The notes under the pieces: generated by a model | Seen by the model: the letters and a program-made list of their open reading frames with translations, nothing else | The model's database searches: none | What the model was told of the DNA's origin: nothing | In this document: positions 17,588 through 26,210 of the stretch, piece after piece | Numbering within the stretch: the first letter of the stretch is position 1 | Layout of the letters: each line of letters begins with the position of its first letter | Position numbers and translations under genes: made by a program | DNA from: Lujinxingia vulgaris | GTDB taxonomy: Bacteria; Myxococcota_A; Bradymonadia; Bradymonadales; Bradymonadaceae | Assembly: GCF_007997015.1 (NCBI RefSeq) | Contig: NZ_VOSM01000007.1 | Location: 186,001 to 250,000 of the forward strand | Length of the DNA: 64,000 nt | Direction of reading: 5' to 3'

Positions 17588-18769
17588 ATGAAAGATCACG
17601 AGGGCGTTGAGGGCGGGGAGGTGATCGACCCGCGGCAGTGGCTGGAGGTGCGGGTTGAGTCGTTGATTGAGCGGGAGCGGCATGAGGAGGCCGTCAGCTA
17701 TTTGCTGCGGCTTTTTGAGGGGCTGGAGGAGGCTGAGGCGCGCAGCCGCTGTGCGACCTTTTTAGGCTACCTTTATCTGGTCGAAGAAGATGTGGAGCGT
17801 TCGGAGGGGTGGTTGGAGCGCGCGCGGGAGTTTGAGCCCGACGATCCGCATTTAAGTTACGCGCTGGGGCATGTGGCCATGGAGCGGGGAGCGCCCTGGC
17901 GAGCGGCGCTGCGCTTTCTGGAGGCCTTCGTGGAGGCGGAGGAGGCGCATGATGCCGCGGAGTTTTTGCGAAGCGCGGCGCTGGCAGTGCGCGCCGGCGG
18001 GCAGAGCGCGCCGGCGGTGAGCATGCTGCTCGGGGCGCTGGACCGGGACCTGGGAAACCCCTGGATCCTCGATGGGCTGGCGCGCGTTTATCAGGATGAT
18101 GAGCGCTGGCTGGAGAGCCTGGAGGTGCTCAAACGCCTGGGGGAAGTGGTGCGTGCGGCGACGAGCTCGCTGACGGTGCGGCGCTCGCCATCGGCACGCT
18201 ATCTTTTGCGTGAGCGGCTGATCCGTCGCTCGGTGGAGGTGGGCGATGTGGTGGAGCGGGCCCGTGAGGTCAACCAGAAGCTGCGGCGGCAGTTTGAGGT
18301 GGTGCTCGACGGAAGTCAGCGCCGGGGGCGGACGGGGCTTGCGCCCCTGCGTTTTCCGCAGGCGCTGGCGCACCTGCTCGATGTGCTTGGCGAGGAGGAG
18401 CGGGGGCTGGAGCTCACAGAGACGGCGCTGAGGTTGTGGGCGCAGGCATGCCACGAGCGATTTGGAGATTATCTGGGTGCGGAGAGCCTGGCGGCGGCGG
18501 TGCACGTGCTGGTGGAGCGCTTGCACTGGCGCAAAGGGTCAACGCCCTTGGCGATCGCGCGGGCGCATGGTTGCGATGAAGATCGGGTGGGGCCGGCCGC
18601 GCGGGTGGTCGCCGGCAAGCTGGAGCTTCAACTTTTTGATACGCGCCAGCTTTACGGTGAGCTTTCGCGCGAGGAGCGCGCGCGTTTTGAGGCGTTGAGT
18701 CGTGCGCTGCTCTTTGGGGAGGGGCTGAGCCAGGCGCGCTCGACAGGACAAAGTCTGGGAGGTGGGTGA
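17588..18769 (+). CDS. TPR-repeat protein of unknown function
   Basis: 393-residue soluble protein with no signal peptide. Residues about 15-200 are helical pairs of TPR type (e.g. SYLLRLFEGLEEAEARSRCA, YALGHVAMERGAPWRAALRF), suggesting a protein-interaction scaffold. The C-terminal half is helical and ends with LYGELSREERARFEALSRAL, resembling the C-terminal part of large TPR proteins in myxobacteria. GAAAGGA lies 7 bases before the ATG. The stop TGA overlaps the next gene's ATG by one base, so it is translationally coupled to the HAD phosphatase. Specific partners are not predictable. Confidence 0.65.
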   Translation: MKDHEGVEGGEVIDPRQWLEVRVESLIERERHEEAVSYLLRLFEGLEEAEARSRCATFLGYLYLVEEDVERSEGWLERAREFEPDDPHLSYALGHVAMERGAPWRAALRFLEAFVEAEEAHDAAEFLRSAALAVRAGGQSAPAVSMLLGALDRDLGNPWILDGLARVYQDDERWLESLEVLKRLGEVVRAATSSLTVRRSPSARYLLRERLIRRSVEVGDVVERAREVNQKLRRQFEVVLDGSQRRGRTGLAPLRFPQALAHLLDVLGEEERGLELTETALRLWAQACHERFGDYLGAESLAAAVHVLVERLHWRKGSTPLAIARAHGCDEDRVGPAARVVAGKLELQLFDTRQLYGELSREERARFEALSRALLFGEGLSQARSTGQSLGGG

Positions 18770-19575
18770 TGCGCAGGGCTGATCTGGTGCTGCTCGATCT
18801 GGATGGGACGGTGATCGGCCCCGACGGGCAGGTGGCTGTGGAGGTCTGGGAGGCGGCTGTCCGCGCGCGCGAGGCGGGCGTTCGCATCGCGGTGTGTACC
18901 GGGCGCGCGGCCTGTGGGGTGGCGCTCGACGTTGCAAAACGCCTCGACCCGGATGCCCCGCATATCTTTCATAACGGCGCGTTGATGCTGGCCGGCGAGG
19001 AGGTGCTGATCTGCGAGGCGTTGCCCGCCGAGCCGCTGCGGGAGGTGGTGGCGCACGCCCGCCACCACACGCTGACTGTGGAGCTCTACACCACGCACGA
19101 CATTTTTGTGGATCGCATCTGCGAGCGCTGCGCCCACCACGCCGAGGTGCTGGGGTTGGAGGTTGCCGAGCGCGATCTTCTGGAGGTGTTGCAGTCGGAG
19201 CGTGTGGTGCGCGCGCACTGGATTGTGGCGCCGGAGCACATCGATCGCGCCACCGCCCTGGCGCTTGCCGGCTGTGAGGTGGGGCGGGCGTCGTCGCCGG
19301 CGTTGCCGGAGAGTCTCTTTGCCAGCGTGACGCGCCAGGGCGTCTCAAAAGGGAGCGCCGCCCGGAGGGCGGCGCAGCTCCTCGGCGTCGATCTTCAGCG
19401 CACGATGGCCGTGGGCGATAGCCCGGGCGATCTTCCGATGCTGGAGGTTGTGGGCCTGCCGCGGGTGATGGCCGACGGCCACCCGGAGCTTGTGGCGCGC
19501 TATGTGAGCGTGCCTGGCGTCGACGCCCACGGCGCGGTGCGCGCGCTGGAAGAGGCCGCCGGGCTGTTGCGCTGA
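18769..19575 (+). CDS. HAD superfamily hydrolase, Cof-type
   Basis: Probable Mg-dependent phosphatase of the Cof/YbiV subfamily (268 aa). Motif I is LLDLDGTVIG with nucleophile D10 and acid/base D12. The cap insertion (about 80-185) contains a His-rich stretch HARHHTLTVELYTTHD. Lys of motif III is in VSKGSAARRAA, and motif IV is AVGDSPGDLPML. The ATG at 18769 is chosen over the adjacent GTG because GGAGG is 6 bases upstream. It is coupled to the TPR gene. The likely substrate is a sugar phosphate or nucleotide cofactor, unresolved. Confidence 0.85.
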   Translation: MRRADLVLLDLDGTVIGPDGQVAVEVWEAAVRAREAGVRIAVCTGRAACGVALDVAKRLDPDAPHIFHNGALMLAGEEVLICEALPAEPLREVVAHARHHTLTVELYTTHDIFVDRICERCAHHAEVLGLEVAERDLLEVLQSERVVRAHWIVAPEHIDRATALALAGCEVGRASSPALPESLFASVTRQGVSKGSAARRAAQLLGVDLQRTMAVGDSPGDLPMLEVVGLPRVMADGHPELVARYVSVPGVDAHGAVRALEEAAGLLR

Positions 19576-19593
19576 GCCTTTTTTCGTCGCGGT

Positions 19594-20328
19594 TTAGAAA
19601 CGCAGTCCCAGCCCGCCCACCCAGTCCATACCGCCGCGGGAGACGCCGTCATCCTGGGTGTAAACCGTGCCGTTGCTGTCGCGGAAGGTGATGGTGTTGT
19701 AGCCAAACTCCATCAGCAGGCGCGCCTCGGCAAAGAGGAAGAAGCCGTTATCTTCGTTGACGGTAAAACGCGCGCCGAAGAGCGGGCCGAGCAAAAACGT
19801 CGTCTCGCTGAAGTCGCCCTGGGCCGGATCGTTATCGACCGAGAGGGTGAAGCTGTAGAAGGAGGGGCCAGCGGTGAGGCCGGCGTAGGTGTCGAGCTGG
19901 GGAAGATCCACGGCTTTGGCGATGGCGTCGAAGTGCAGCGTGGCGCGCGCCAGGGGGTTGACGTACCAGGCGCTCACGTTGAGGGGAGTCAGGGCGGTGA
20001 CGCCGGCGCAGAGCAGGCACCAGCCCAGGTTGACGGTGCCGCCCAGGCCAAGCGTCAGGCCATCGCCCAGGGGAATCAGCCCGAGGTCGACGCCGGGCTC
20101 GGCGAAGAGGTAGAGCCCGCCGCTTAAGCCGCCGGAGAGGGTCAGGTCGAGGGTGCCCAGGCCAAAACTCAAGTCGGGGGTGTCGGTGATGGTGACGTCG
20201 CCCTCTGGCGAGAGCTCCGATTCGGCAGGAGCCGCCGGCGCTGAGGTGGGCTCCTGGGCGCTGGCAGAGCCGGCAAAGAGGAGCATCATTGTGGCGAAGG
20301 CGGTGATCATGAGGGTGATATGGCGCAT
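19594..20328 (-). CDS. Predicted outer-membrane beta-barrel protein
   Basis: 244 aa with a signal peptide (MITAFATMMLLFAGSASA, cut before QEP). A Pro/Ala/Glu linker leads to a Gly-rich barrel with alternating hydrophobic residues (LTLSGGLSGGLYLFAEPGVD, LGLGGTVNLGW). The chain ends GGLGLRF, with a terminal Phe as in BAM substrates. A Cys pair (WCLLCAG) lies within one strand. No named family recognised; a small porin-like or lipid-handling barrel is plausible. It ends 18 bp from the convergent HAD gene with no clear hairpin between. Confidence 0.65.
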   Translation of the reverse strand: MRHITLMITAFATMMLLFAGSASAQEPTSAPAAPAESELSPEGDVTITDTPDLSFGLGTLDLTLSGGLSGGLYLFAEPGVDLGLIPLGDGLTLGLGGTVNLGWCLLCAGVTALTPLNVSAWYVNPLARATLHFDAIAKAVDLPQLDTYAGLTAGPSFYSFTLSVDNDPAQGDFSETTFLLGPLFGARFTVNEDNGFFLFAEARLLMEFGYNTITFRDSNGTVYTQDDGVSRGGMDWVGGLGLRF

Positions 20329-20490
20329 CGAGGTTACCCCTTAGAAGTGTGTATCCATCAAGCGTAGGAGCCCGGTGAGGCTCGTCATCGGACGACAAGG
20401 TTGAAGTAGAAAAAAATTATCCGGACGCGGGGGCAAGTCAATGGTCGAGCGAAGATGAACATTGGGAGGGAAGTGGGGCGAGGGGAGCTG

Positions 20491-20562
20491 TGAGACTCTG
20501 GCGCAGCGGTCGCATGAGACTCTGGCGCAGCGGTCGCATGAGACTCTGGCGCAGAGGTCGTG
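20491..20562. repeat. Short 24-bp tandem repeat, three copies
   Basis: Three head-to-tail copies of a 24-bp unit beginning TGAGACTCTGGCGCAG start at 20491, 20515 and 20539. The first two are identical, and the third differs in its last bases. It sits in the non-coding gap (20329-20719), which otherwise contains only a terminator. Confidence 0.9.
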
Positions 20563-20570
20563 CGTGAATC

Positions 20571-20608
20571 AAAAAGCCCGCCCCACCATAGGAGGTGGGG
20601 CGGGCTCT
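20571..20608 (-). terminator. Rho-independent terminator for the Gly-rich membrane protein gene
   Basis: Arms AGCCCGCCCCACC and GGTGGGGCGGGCT form a 13-bp stem with a six-base loop. The T-run lies on the minus-strand 3' side, downstream of the gene ending at 20720. Confidence 0.85.
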
Positions 20609-20719
20609 TGTGTTCACGCCTGAAGTTTGCGTTCACGCCAGACGTCGACGTACTCGCCGAAAATGAGAACGCGGAGAAGATGCCTCAGTCTCTCACCCGG
20701 CGGCGGACGGATTGGCGCG

Positions 20720-21373
20720 TTAGTTCTTGCGCGGACCGATATCTTCCATGACGTCGCCGGGGACATCATCATTGTTGTTGGCGCTCGGGCTGACGCTCGG
20801 GGGATCGGGCTGATCGCGGGCCTCACGCGCCGGATCGTCCGAGGCATCGGAGGCGTTGGCCTCTTCGGGCGGCAGCGTCTCGCCAACCACCTGACGGTAG
20901 AGGTAGCGCGCGCCCAGTGAGGCGCCCATGCCGGCGACCAACGCGGCCGGTCCCATGGTGCCGGTGATCATGTAGGCGGCCAGGGTGCCGGCGGTGCCCG
21001 AGGAACTGGTCAGGAATCCGCAGCCGGCCTCGGAGCCGGCGTGAATCACGGCCTGTTTGCCGTCGATGCGTCCCTGGTTCATCGCGCGAAGTGCGTTCAT
21101 GCCGCCGAGCGCGCCGTCGACCACCGCGCCGGCCACGCCGGCACGTCCGCAGATCAGCGCCAGATCTTTGATAGGTCCGGAGGTGATCACAAAACGCGCG
21201 CTCTGAACCATCGGGGCATGCGCCACCAGCGATGCGGTGTGCGCGGCGCCCTGACGCGTGCTCACCACCGAGGTGCGCAGCGCTCGCAGCGACGCCTCAC
21301 CGGTAGCTCGACGCGCCGCCCGGCGCGCTCTACGTCCCAGCAACTTCAGGCCCTTCTCGAAGCGATCAGCCAT
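20720..21373 (-). CDS. Gly/Ala-rich membrane protein of unknown function
   Basis: 217 aa from the ATG at 21373, which has AGGAAGGA directly upstream. The N-terminus is strongly basic (RRARRAARRA), with Ala/Ser/Arg-rich sequence to about residue 55. Two or three Gly-zipper-like hydrophobic segments follow (GVAGAVVDGALGGMNAL, GTLAAYMITGTMGPAALVAG). The C-terminal 45 residues are acidic and disordered (EEANASDASDDPAREARD). The helices with small-residue spacing resemble glycine-zipper membrane proteins. I do not recognise a family. It is divergent from astA with a 176-bp shared upstream region. Confidence 0.6.
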   Translation of the reverse strand: MADRFEKGLKLLGRRARRAARRATGEASLRALRTSVVSTRQGAAHTASLVAHAPMVQSARFVITSGPIKDLALICGRAGVAGAVVDGALGGMNALRAMNQGRIDGKQAVIHAGSEAGCGFLTSSSGTAGTLAAYMITGTMGPAALVAGMGASLGARYLYRQVVGETLPPEEANASDASDDPAREARDQPDPPSVSPSANNNDDVPGDVMEDIGPRKN

Positions 21374-21549
21374 TCCTTCCTCGTGGCAACATGGTGGGGT
21401 CGAAGTGCGCCTGCGTGCTTGCATGCGCCCGGGCAAAGGTTATGCTCCACCCATCAATGTAAGCAACGCCTGTGGCGCTGACAAATTCCCTCCCTTCCTG
21501 TGGCGAGCCGCCCTGCGGACGCTTTATCTCTACGTGCTGGAGCGATGCG

Positions 21550-22632
21550 ATGATCGTATTGCGCGATGTGCACACCGACGACCTCGACCAACTCGAGCGT
21601 CTGGCCCACCACCTCAACACCCTCAACCTCCCGGCCTCCCGCGACAAACTCGCTGCGATCATTGAGGAGAGCCGGCTGAGCTTTGCCGGGGCGCTGCCTC
21701 ATCATGAGCGTCAGTACGTCTTTGTGATGGAGGATGTGGAGGCGGATCGTCTGATCGGCACCTCCATGATCATCGCTCAGCACGGCAGTTTTGAGCGTCC
21801 CACGGTCTATTTTGAGGTGCGTCAGGAGCAGAAATACTCGCAGACGCTGGCCAAATACTTCGTGCATCAGGTCTTGCAGCTGACCTTTAACTACGATGGC
21901 CCCACCGAGATCGGCGGGCTGATCCTCGATCCGGCCTACCAGGGGCACCCGATGAAGCTGGGTAAGTTGCTCAGTTTTATGAGGTTTCTGTTTATCGGGG
22001 CGCATCGGGACTGGTTTCGCGAGGCGATCATCGCCGAGCTCTTGCCGGAGCTGAACCCCGATGGCACCAGCGACCTCTGGGAGTGCCTGGGGGCGAACTT
22101 CACGGGGCTGGAGTACCGGGAGGCCGATCAGCTCAGCCGCCAGAATGTGGAGTTTATTCGCAGCCTCTTTCCGCAGACGCCGATCTACACCGCGCTTTTG
22201 CCCGAACACGTGCGCGAGAAGATCGGGGTGGTCGGCGGGCCGACGCGCCCGGTGGAGAAGATGCTGCGCGCGATCGGATTTGAGTGGGATCGCAGCATTG
22301 ACCCCTTTGATGGGGGACCCACCTTTGTGTGCCCTACCGAGAGTTGTCGGCTGATTCAGCGCACGCATCCGGCGATCTATGCCGGCAGCTTCGCCTCGCG
22401 CGAGCAGGCCGAGGGCGAGCTGTTGGTGAGTGTGGAGCGCCCCGGAGATCGGGCGTTTGCGGCGACGCTCGCCAGCTACCGCCGCGTGCCGCGGGGCTAC
22501 GAGCTTTGCCTGCCTGACGCGCGGGCGTTAGGGTTGAAGCCTGATGAAGCCATCGGTGTGATGATTTTGAGCGGCCATGAGATCGAAGATCTCTGGCGAG
22601 GTCAGCGCGTGCAGCCTGCTGAAGCCAGGTGA
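21550..22632 (+). CDS. astA: Arginine N-succinyltransferase (AstA family)
   Basis: First enzyme of the AST arginine catabolic pathway: succinyl-CoA + L-arginine gives N2-succinylarginine; some homologues also use ornithine. The 360-residue product matches the family's usual length of about 340. It shows the GNAT-like opening MIVLRDVHTDDLDQLERLA, the internal segment EIGGLILDPAYQGHPMKLGK (acyl-CoA loop) and FIGAHRDWFREAIIAELLPE. The ATG at 21550 has GGAG 7 bases upstream. No astB, astC, astD or astE is nearby, so pathway membership rests on family identity alone. Confidence 0.9.
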   Translation: MIVLRDVHTDDLDQLERLAHHLNTLNLPASRDKLAAIIEESRLSFAGALPHHERQYVFVMEDVEADRLIGTSMIIAQHGSFERPTVYFEVRQEQKYSQTLAKYFVHQVLQLTFNYDGPTEIGGLILDPAYQGHPMKLGKLLSFMRFLFIGAHRDWFREAIIAELLPELNPDGTSDLWECLGANFTGLEYREADQLSRQNVEFIRSLFPQTPIYTALLPEHVREKIGVVGGPTRPVEKMLRAIGFEWDRSIDPFDGGPTFVCPTESCRLIQRTHPAIYAGSFASREQAEGELLVSVERPGDRAFAATLASYRRVPRGYELCLPDARALGLKPDEAIGVMILSGHEIEDLWRGQRVQPAEAR

Positions 22633-22665
22633 AGGCCGGGTCGCAATGCCAGTCGGGGGGAAACA

Positions 22666-25600
22666 ATGGTTGTTGGGAGTACCATGAGTGAGACCATCGC
22701 GGAGGCCACCGCTTCCGCCATAAGCCCGGGCGAAGAGCTCGCCGGGCGCTACGTGCTGGGGCATCGGCTGGGGACCGGTGGGTTTGGGGCGGTCTATGCT
22801 GCGCGTGATCGCCTGCTCGATGAGCAGGTGGCCGTCAAGATCCTGGACACCCGAGAGCCGATCATTGAGCAGCGCCACGTCTGGCGGGAGGCGGCGATCT
22901 TGCGCGTGCTCGACGTGCCCGGGGTGGTGCAGCTTCGCGATGAGGGCATTCATCAGGGGCGCTACTTCCTGGTGATGAACTATGTCGACGGGCGACCGTT
23001 TCCCGGCAAGGGCGTCTACGGCTGGGAGGGGCTGGCGGTGCGGGTGCGCAGCCTGCTCAAGGTGCTGGCGCTGGTGCACAGCCAGGGGGTGGTCCACGGC
23101 GACTTAAAGCCCGGCAACGTGCTCGTCGATGATGCCGGGCGCGTCACCCTGCTGGACTTCGGGGTGGCCTCATCCCAGGGCTTAAGCGTGCAGGCCGGCG
23201 GGGTGGTGCGGGGCACCCCGGTGTATCTGGCGCCAGAGCAATGGCGGGGGGAGGCACCCAGTCCGCAGAGCGACCTCTACTCGGTGGGGGTGATGATCTA
23301 TGAGGCGCTGGTGGGAGAGCGCCCCTACCAGGCCGACTCCGTCTCGAAGTTGATGAAGGCGGTGCTCCTGGAGCCGCTGCCTGACTGGGAGCCGCGGGTG
23401 CGCGGGGTGCCCGATGAGGTTGAGGCGCTGGTTTACCGCCTGCTGGCGCGTTTTGCGGAGCGCCGCCCGGCCAGTGCGCAGCACGCCCTCTCGATGTTTG
23501 CCGCCGGTCGCCAGCGCTACCAGGAGGTGGAGTGGCCGATGTTGGGGCGAGAGGCGGCCTTTGCGAAGGTGGAGCAGGCCATTGAGCAGCGCCAGCCCAT
23601 CGATGTGACCGGGCCGCCGGGCTCGGGGCGCTCGCGCCTGCTCGACGCCATCGAAGATGTGTACCGCGCCCGCGGCGATCGCCAGGTGCTGCGTGTGGTC
23701 TCCGGCAACCGACCGCTGGAGAGCCTGTGGGCCTTTGGCACCTCGGATGTTGAGCAAGAGGGCGGGTTTGACGACGTCTCAGCCCTCGCCAGAGAGCGCG
23801 TTGGCAGGGTGTTGCAAGAGGGCGGGGTGGTGCTGATCGACGACCTGGAGCAGGTCGATCGTTGGTCGCGCAGGGTCCTCGATGCGGTGCGTCCGCTGGG
23901 GGCGATGGTGCGCGCGGTGGAGCCGCAACAGGCTGCTGTGCCGCGAGTGGAACTCGGCGATCTAACACCCGCTCAACTCCAGGGGCTCTTTGTGGGGCAT
24001 GAAGAGGTCTTCGGGCTGCGCAGCGGCGGGGCGCATGAGCTGTGGCGACGCACGCTCGGGCGGCCCGCCCGGGTGGCCCAGGAGCTCGATGATTGGATTC
24101 GGGTCGGCGTGGCCCGCGCCGCAGGCGCGCGCGTGCAGCTGGAGCCTGCGGCGCTGGGCAGGCTGCGCGCCGGCGCCCGCGTCAGCGCTCAGCGCGAAGA
24201 GCTTGCAGCGCCTCTGCCCCCGCGCGGCCCCCGGCGCGATCTTCTGGCCTGGTTGAGCCTTGCGCACCCCCTGCGTGAGGCCCGCGTGCTGGCCGCGCTG
24301 ATGAAGCGCCCGGTCTGGGAAGTCGAAGCCGAGATCGAGGCGCTCGTCCAGGAGGGGCTTCTCCCTGAGAAGGGGCAAGACGATGTGATCGTGCCGCTTT
24401 TTGATGCGCTCTTTGTCGACTGGAAGCTCGATGACCGCCGCAATGCGCACAAAAAGATCGCCAGGGCGCTTCCCGCGGGGCATCCGCAGCGCTTCTTTCA
24501 TCTGGTGCAGGCCGGCGACTCCGCCCGCGCTGCCGAAGAGGCCTGCCTGCGCGCTGAGAATCTCGATCGCGACGGGGAGCTCGGCCGCGCCATTGCCTTG
24601 CTCGATGAGGGATGGGCGGCGCTGCGCTTAAGCCCCGATGAGCGCGGACCTCAGCGGGACCGCCTGCTGATGACCTGGGCTAAGATCGCCCTCTCCAACG
24701 GGTCTCCGCGCGAGCTGGAGCGATTCCTCGCCGCGATGGAGCGCGCCGGCGAGCCCGATGAGCGCCGGCGGCGCATCGAGACGTTGGTGCGCGCGGCGAT
24801 CTTGAGCATGCAGGTTCAGGGCCCCACCGCCCTGGCCACGATGGACGAGGTCGCGCCCCTCGATGATCCGGAGCTGGAGCTTCGCCGCCAGCGCTTTCGT
24901 CTTCAGGCCTCCTGGGGTTGCCAGCGCGAGGTCGGCCAGCGGGTGATGGCCGAGATCGAAGCCTGGGCTCGGGAGCATGCATGCGAAGAGATCCAGGGCA
25001 CGGTGCGAGGCTGGATGGGGCTGATGAACTACCGCCAGGCCCGTTTTGAAGACGCCGCGCGCCTGCACACCGAGGCTGCACGGCTGAAAAGTCGTGTCAG
25101 CGCGCGCCTCTCCTCGGCGCTCAACGCGGCGACTTCCCTGCTGGAGTGTGGCGAGCTGGAGAAGGCCGAGCACCTCATCCTCAAAGCGCGAAAGCTCGCG
25201 GAGCGCCGCCACCAGCCGGTCTATGTGGTGCGCGCGCGCATTCTGCAGCGCCGCCTGGCCTACCGTTGCGATGCCCTCAGCGCGCCGGATGAGGCTTTTT
25301 TGGCGGCAGCCCGAGAGCTGGCCATTCCTGAACTCGACGGGTTGCTCGGGCTGGTCGAGGCGGCGATGGCGTTTCGCTTGAACGATGACGCAACCGCCCG
25401 CGCCATGGCGATGAGCGCGTATCAGGCATGGAGCCGCACCGGAAACACCTGGGGCGCGAAGTTGGCGCTGGCGCTCGCGGTCCGCTGTGGTCGTGAGGTC
25501 GACTGGATCGAACAGGCCGAGCTGATGGAGAGCGCGCAGACCTGCCACTTGCCCAGTATTGGCGCGCAGATCATCGGTCTGCTGGCGCCCCTTGTCGATG

Positions 25601-25728
25601 TGGTTCCTGAGGAGGCGCGCCAATGCGTCAGGGCACTCGCCGATAGCCTGACGCCAGACCAGCGTCGGGCGCGACGCGAGGTGTTGAGCGTGCAAGAAGT
25701 ACTCGACGCGCTCAACCTTCAAGGTTGA
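22666..25728 (+). CDS. Serine/threonine protein kinase fused to a degenerate ATPase and helical repeats
   Basis: 1020-residue cytoplasmic signalling protein. The Hanks-type kinase domain (about 27-285) has the Gly loop GTGGFGAVY (36-44), Lys58, catalytic loop HGDLKPGN (144-151), DFG (164-166) and APE (189-191). The Arg of HRD is Gly, so this is a non-RD kinase, which typically needs no activation-loop phosphorylation. An AAA/NACHT-like region starts near 290 with GPPGSGRS (316-323), where the P-loop Lys is Arg. The remainder (about 550-1020) is helical TPR-like sequence. There are no transmembrane segments. This architecture is typical of Myxococcota-type signalling proteins. ATG 22684 (GGGAG upstream) is an alternative start. 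Confidence 0.88.
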   Translation: MVVGSTMSETIAEATASAISPGEELAGRYVLGHRLGTGGFGAVYAARDRLLDEQVAVKILDTREPIIEQRHVWREAAILRVLDVPGVVQLRDEGIHQGRYFLVMNYVDGRPFPGKGVYGWEGLAVRVRSLLKVLALVHSQGVVHGDLKPGNVLVDDAGRVTLLDFGVASSQGLSVQAGGVVRGTPVYLAPEQWRGEAPSPQSDLYSVGVMIYEALVGERPYQADSVSKLMKAVLLEPLPDWEPRVRGVPDEVEALVYRLLARFAERRPASAQHALSMFAAGRQRYQEVEWPMLGREAAFAKVEQAIEQRQPIDVTGPPGSGRSRLLDAIEDVYRARGDRQVLRVVSGNRPLESLWAFGTSDVEQEGGFDDVSALARERVGRVLQEGGVVLIDDLEQVDRWSRRVLDAVRPLGAMVRAVEPQQAAVPRVELGDLTPAQLQGLFVGHEEVFGLRSGGAHELWRRTLGRPARVAQELDDWIRVGVARAAGARVQLEPAALGRLRAGARVSAQREELAAPLPPRGPRRDLLAWLSLAHPLREARVLAALMKRPVWEVEAEIEALVQEGLLPEKGQDDVIVPLFDALFVDWKLDDRRNAHKKIARALPAGHPQRFFHLVQAGDSARAAEEACLRAENLDRDGELGRAIALLDEGWAALRLSPDERGPQRDRLLMTWAKIALSNGSPRELERFLAAMERAGEPDERRRRIETLVRAAILSMQVQGPTALATMDEVAPLDDPELELRRQRFRLQASWGCQREVGQRVMAEIEAWAREHACEEIQGTVRGWMGLMNYRQARFEDAARLHTEAARLKSRVSARLSSALNAATSLLECGELEKAEHLILKARKLAERRHQPVYVVRARILQRRLAYRCDALSAPDEAFLAAARELAIPELDGLLGLVEAAMAFRLNDDATARAMAMSAYQAWSRTGNTWGAKLALALAVRCGREVDWIEQAELMESAQTCHLPSIGAQIIGLLAPLVDVVPEEARQCVRALADSLTPDQRRARREVLSVQEVLDALNLQG

Positions 25729-25799
25729 GCGCGTCGGAGTGTTTCATTCAGCTGTCTTGCCATGCCGCAGCCGAATGAGGCTGCGTGTTGCGCCCGTGT

Positions 25800-26105
25800 T
25801 CAGTTTCCGTTCCAGGCAATCAGCGTCTCGATCATGCAGTGGTAGTCCGCCGACCCGCCGAGCTGAGCCAAACCCCATTTTCCGAACTCACCGGGGGTTT
25901 TGAAATCTTCTTTGATGCGTGTGAACGTCAGCGTCTGGTTCAACGTCATGACGAAGGGGAACGTGGTGCCCGTGGCGAGCGTAAAATAAGCGGTGCGATT
26001 GCCAAAACCATCGAGTGCAAACCAGGCAAAACCGGTGCTGGTCCCATTAAGCGAGACTTCGTAGCTGCCTGAATCGATTTCCTCGACGTCCGGATGGTTA
26101 AACAT
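25800..26105 (-). CDS. Small protein of unknown function, lower G+C
   Basis: 101 aa. The ATG at 26105 has a near-perfect GGAGGAG 6 bases upstream, which supports a real gene. The sequence (e.g. SYEVSLNGTSTGFAWFALDG, FVMTLNQTLTFTRIKED) looks beta-rich and compact, with no signal peptide or membrane segment. I do not recognise a family. Its coding DNA is about 54% G+C by direct count of 300 bases, clearly below the neighbours, which suggests recent acquisition. It lies between the kinase (+) and the amidohydrolase (-). Confidence 0.65.
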   Translation of the reverse strand: MFNHPDVEEIDSGSYEVSLNGTSTGFAWFALDGFGNRTAYFTLATGTTFPFVMTLNQTLTFTRIKEDFKTPGEFGKWGLAQLGGSADYHCMIETLIAWNGN

Positions 26106-26137
26106 GATGTACTCCTCCACTACGCATCATCGTGAAC

Positions 26138-26175
26138 AAAAAATCCCCTCCGCACCGCCTCTCGGTGTGAAGGGG
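26138..26175 (-). terminator. Rho-independent terminator of the YtcJ-like amidohydrolase
   Basis: A stem CCCCT/AGGGG enclosing CACCG/CGGTG is followed on the minus strand by six T residues. It lies just downstream of the gene ending at 26211 and separates it from the small protein gene. Confidence 0.75.
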
Positions 26176-26210
26176 ACCACCATAGCGAGTGGCGTTACAG
26201 AAGTTAAGCT

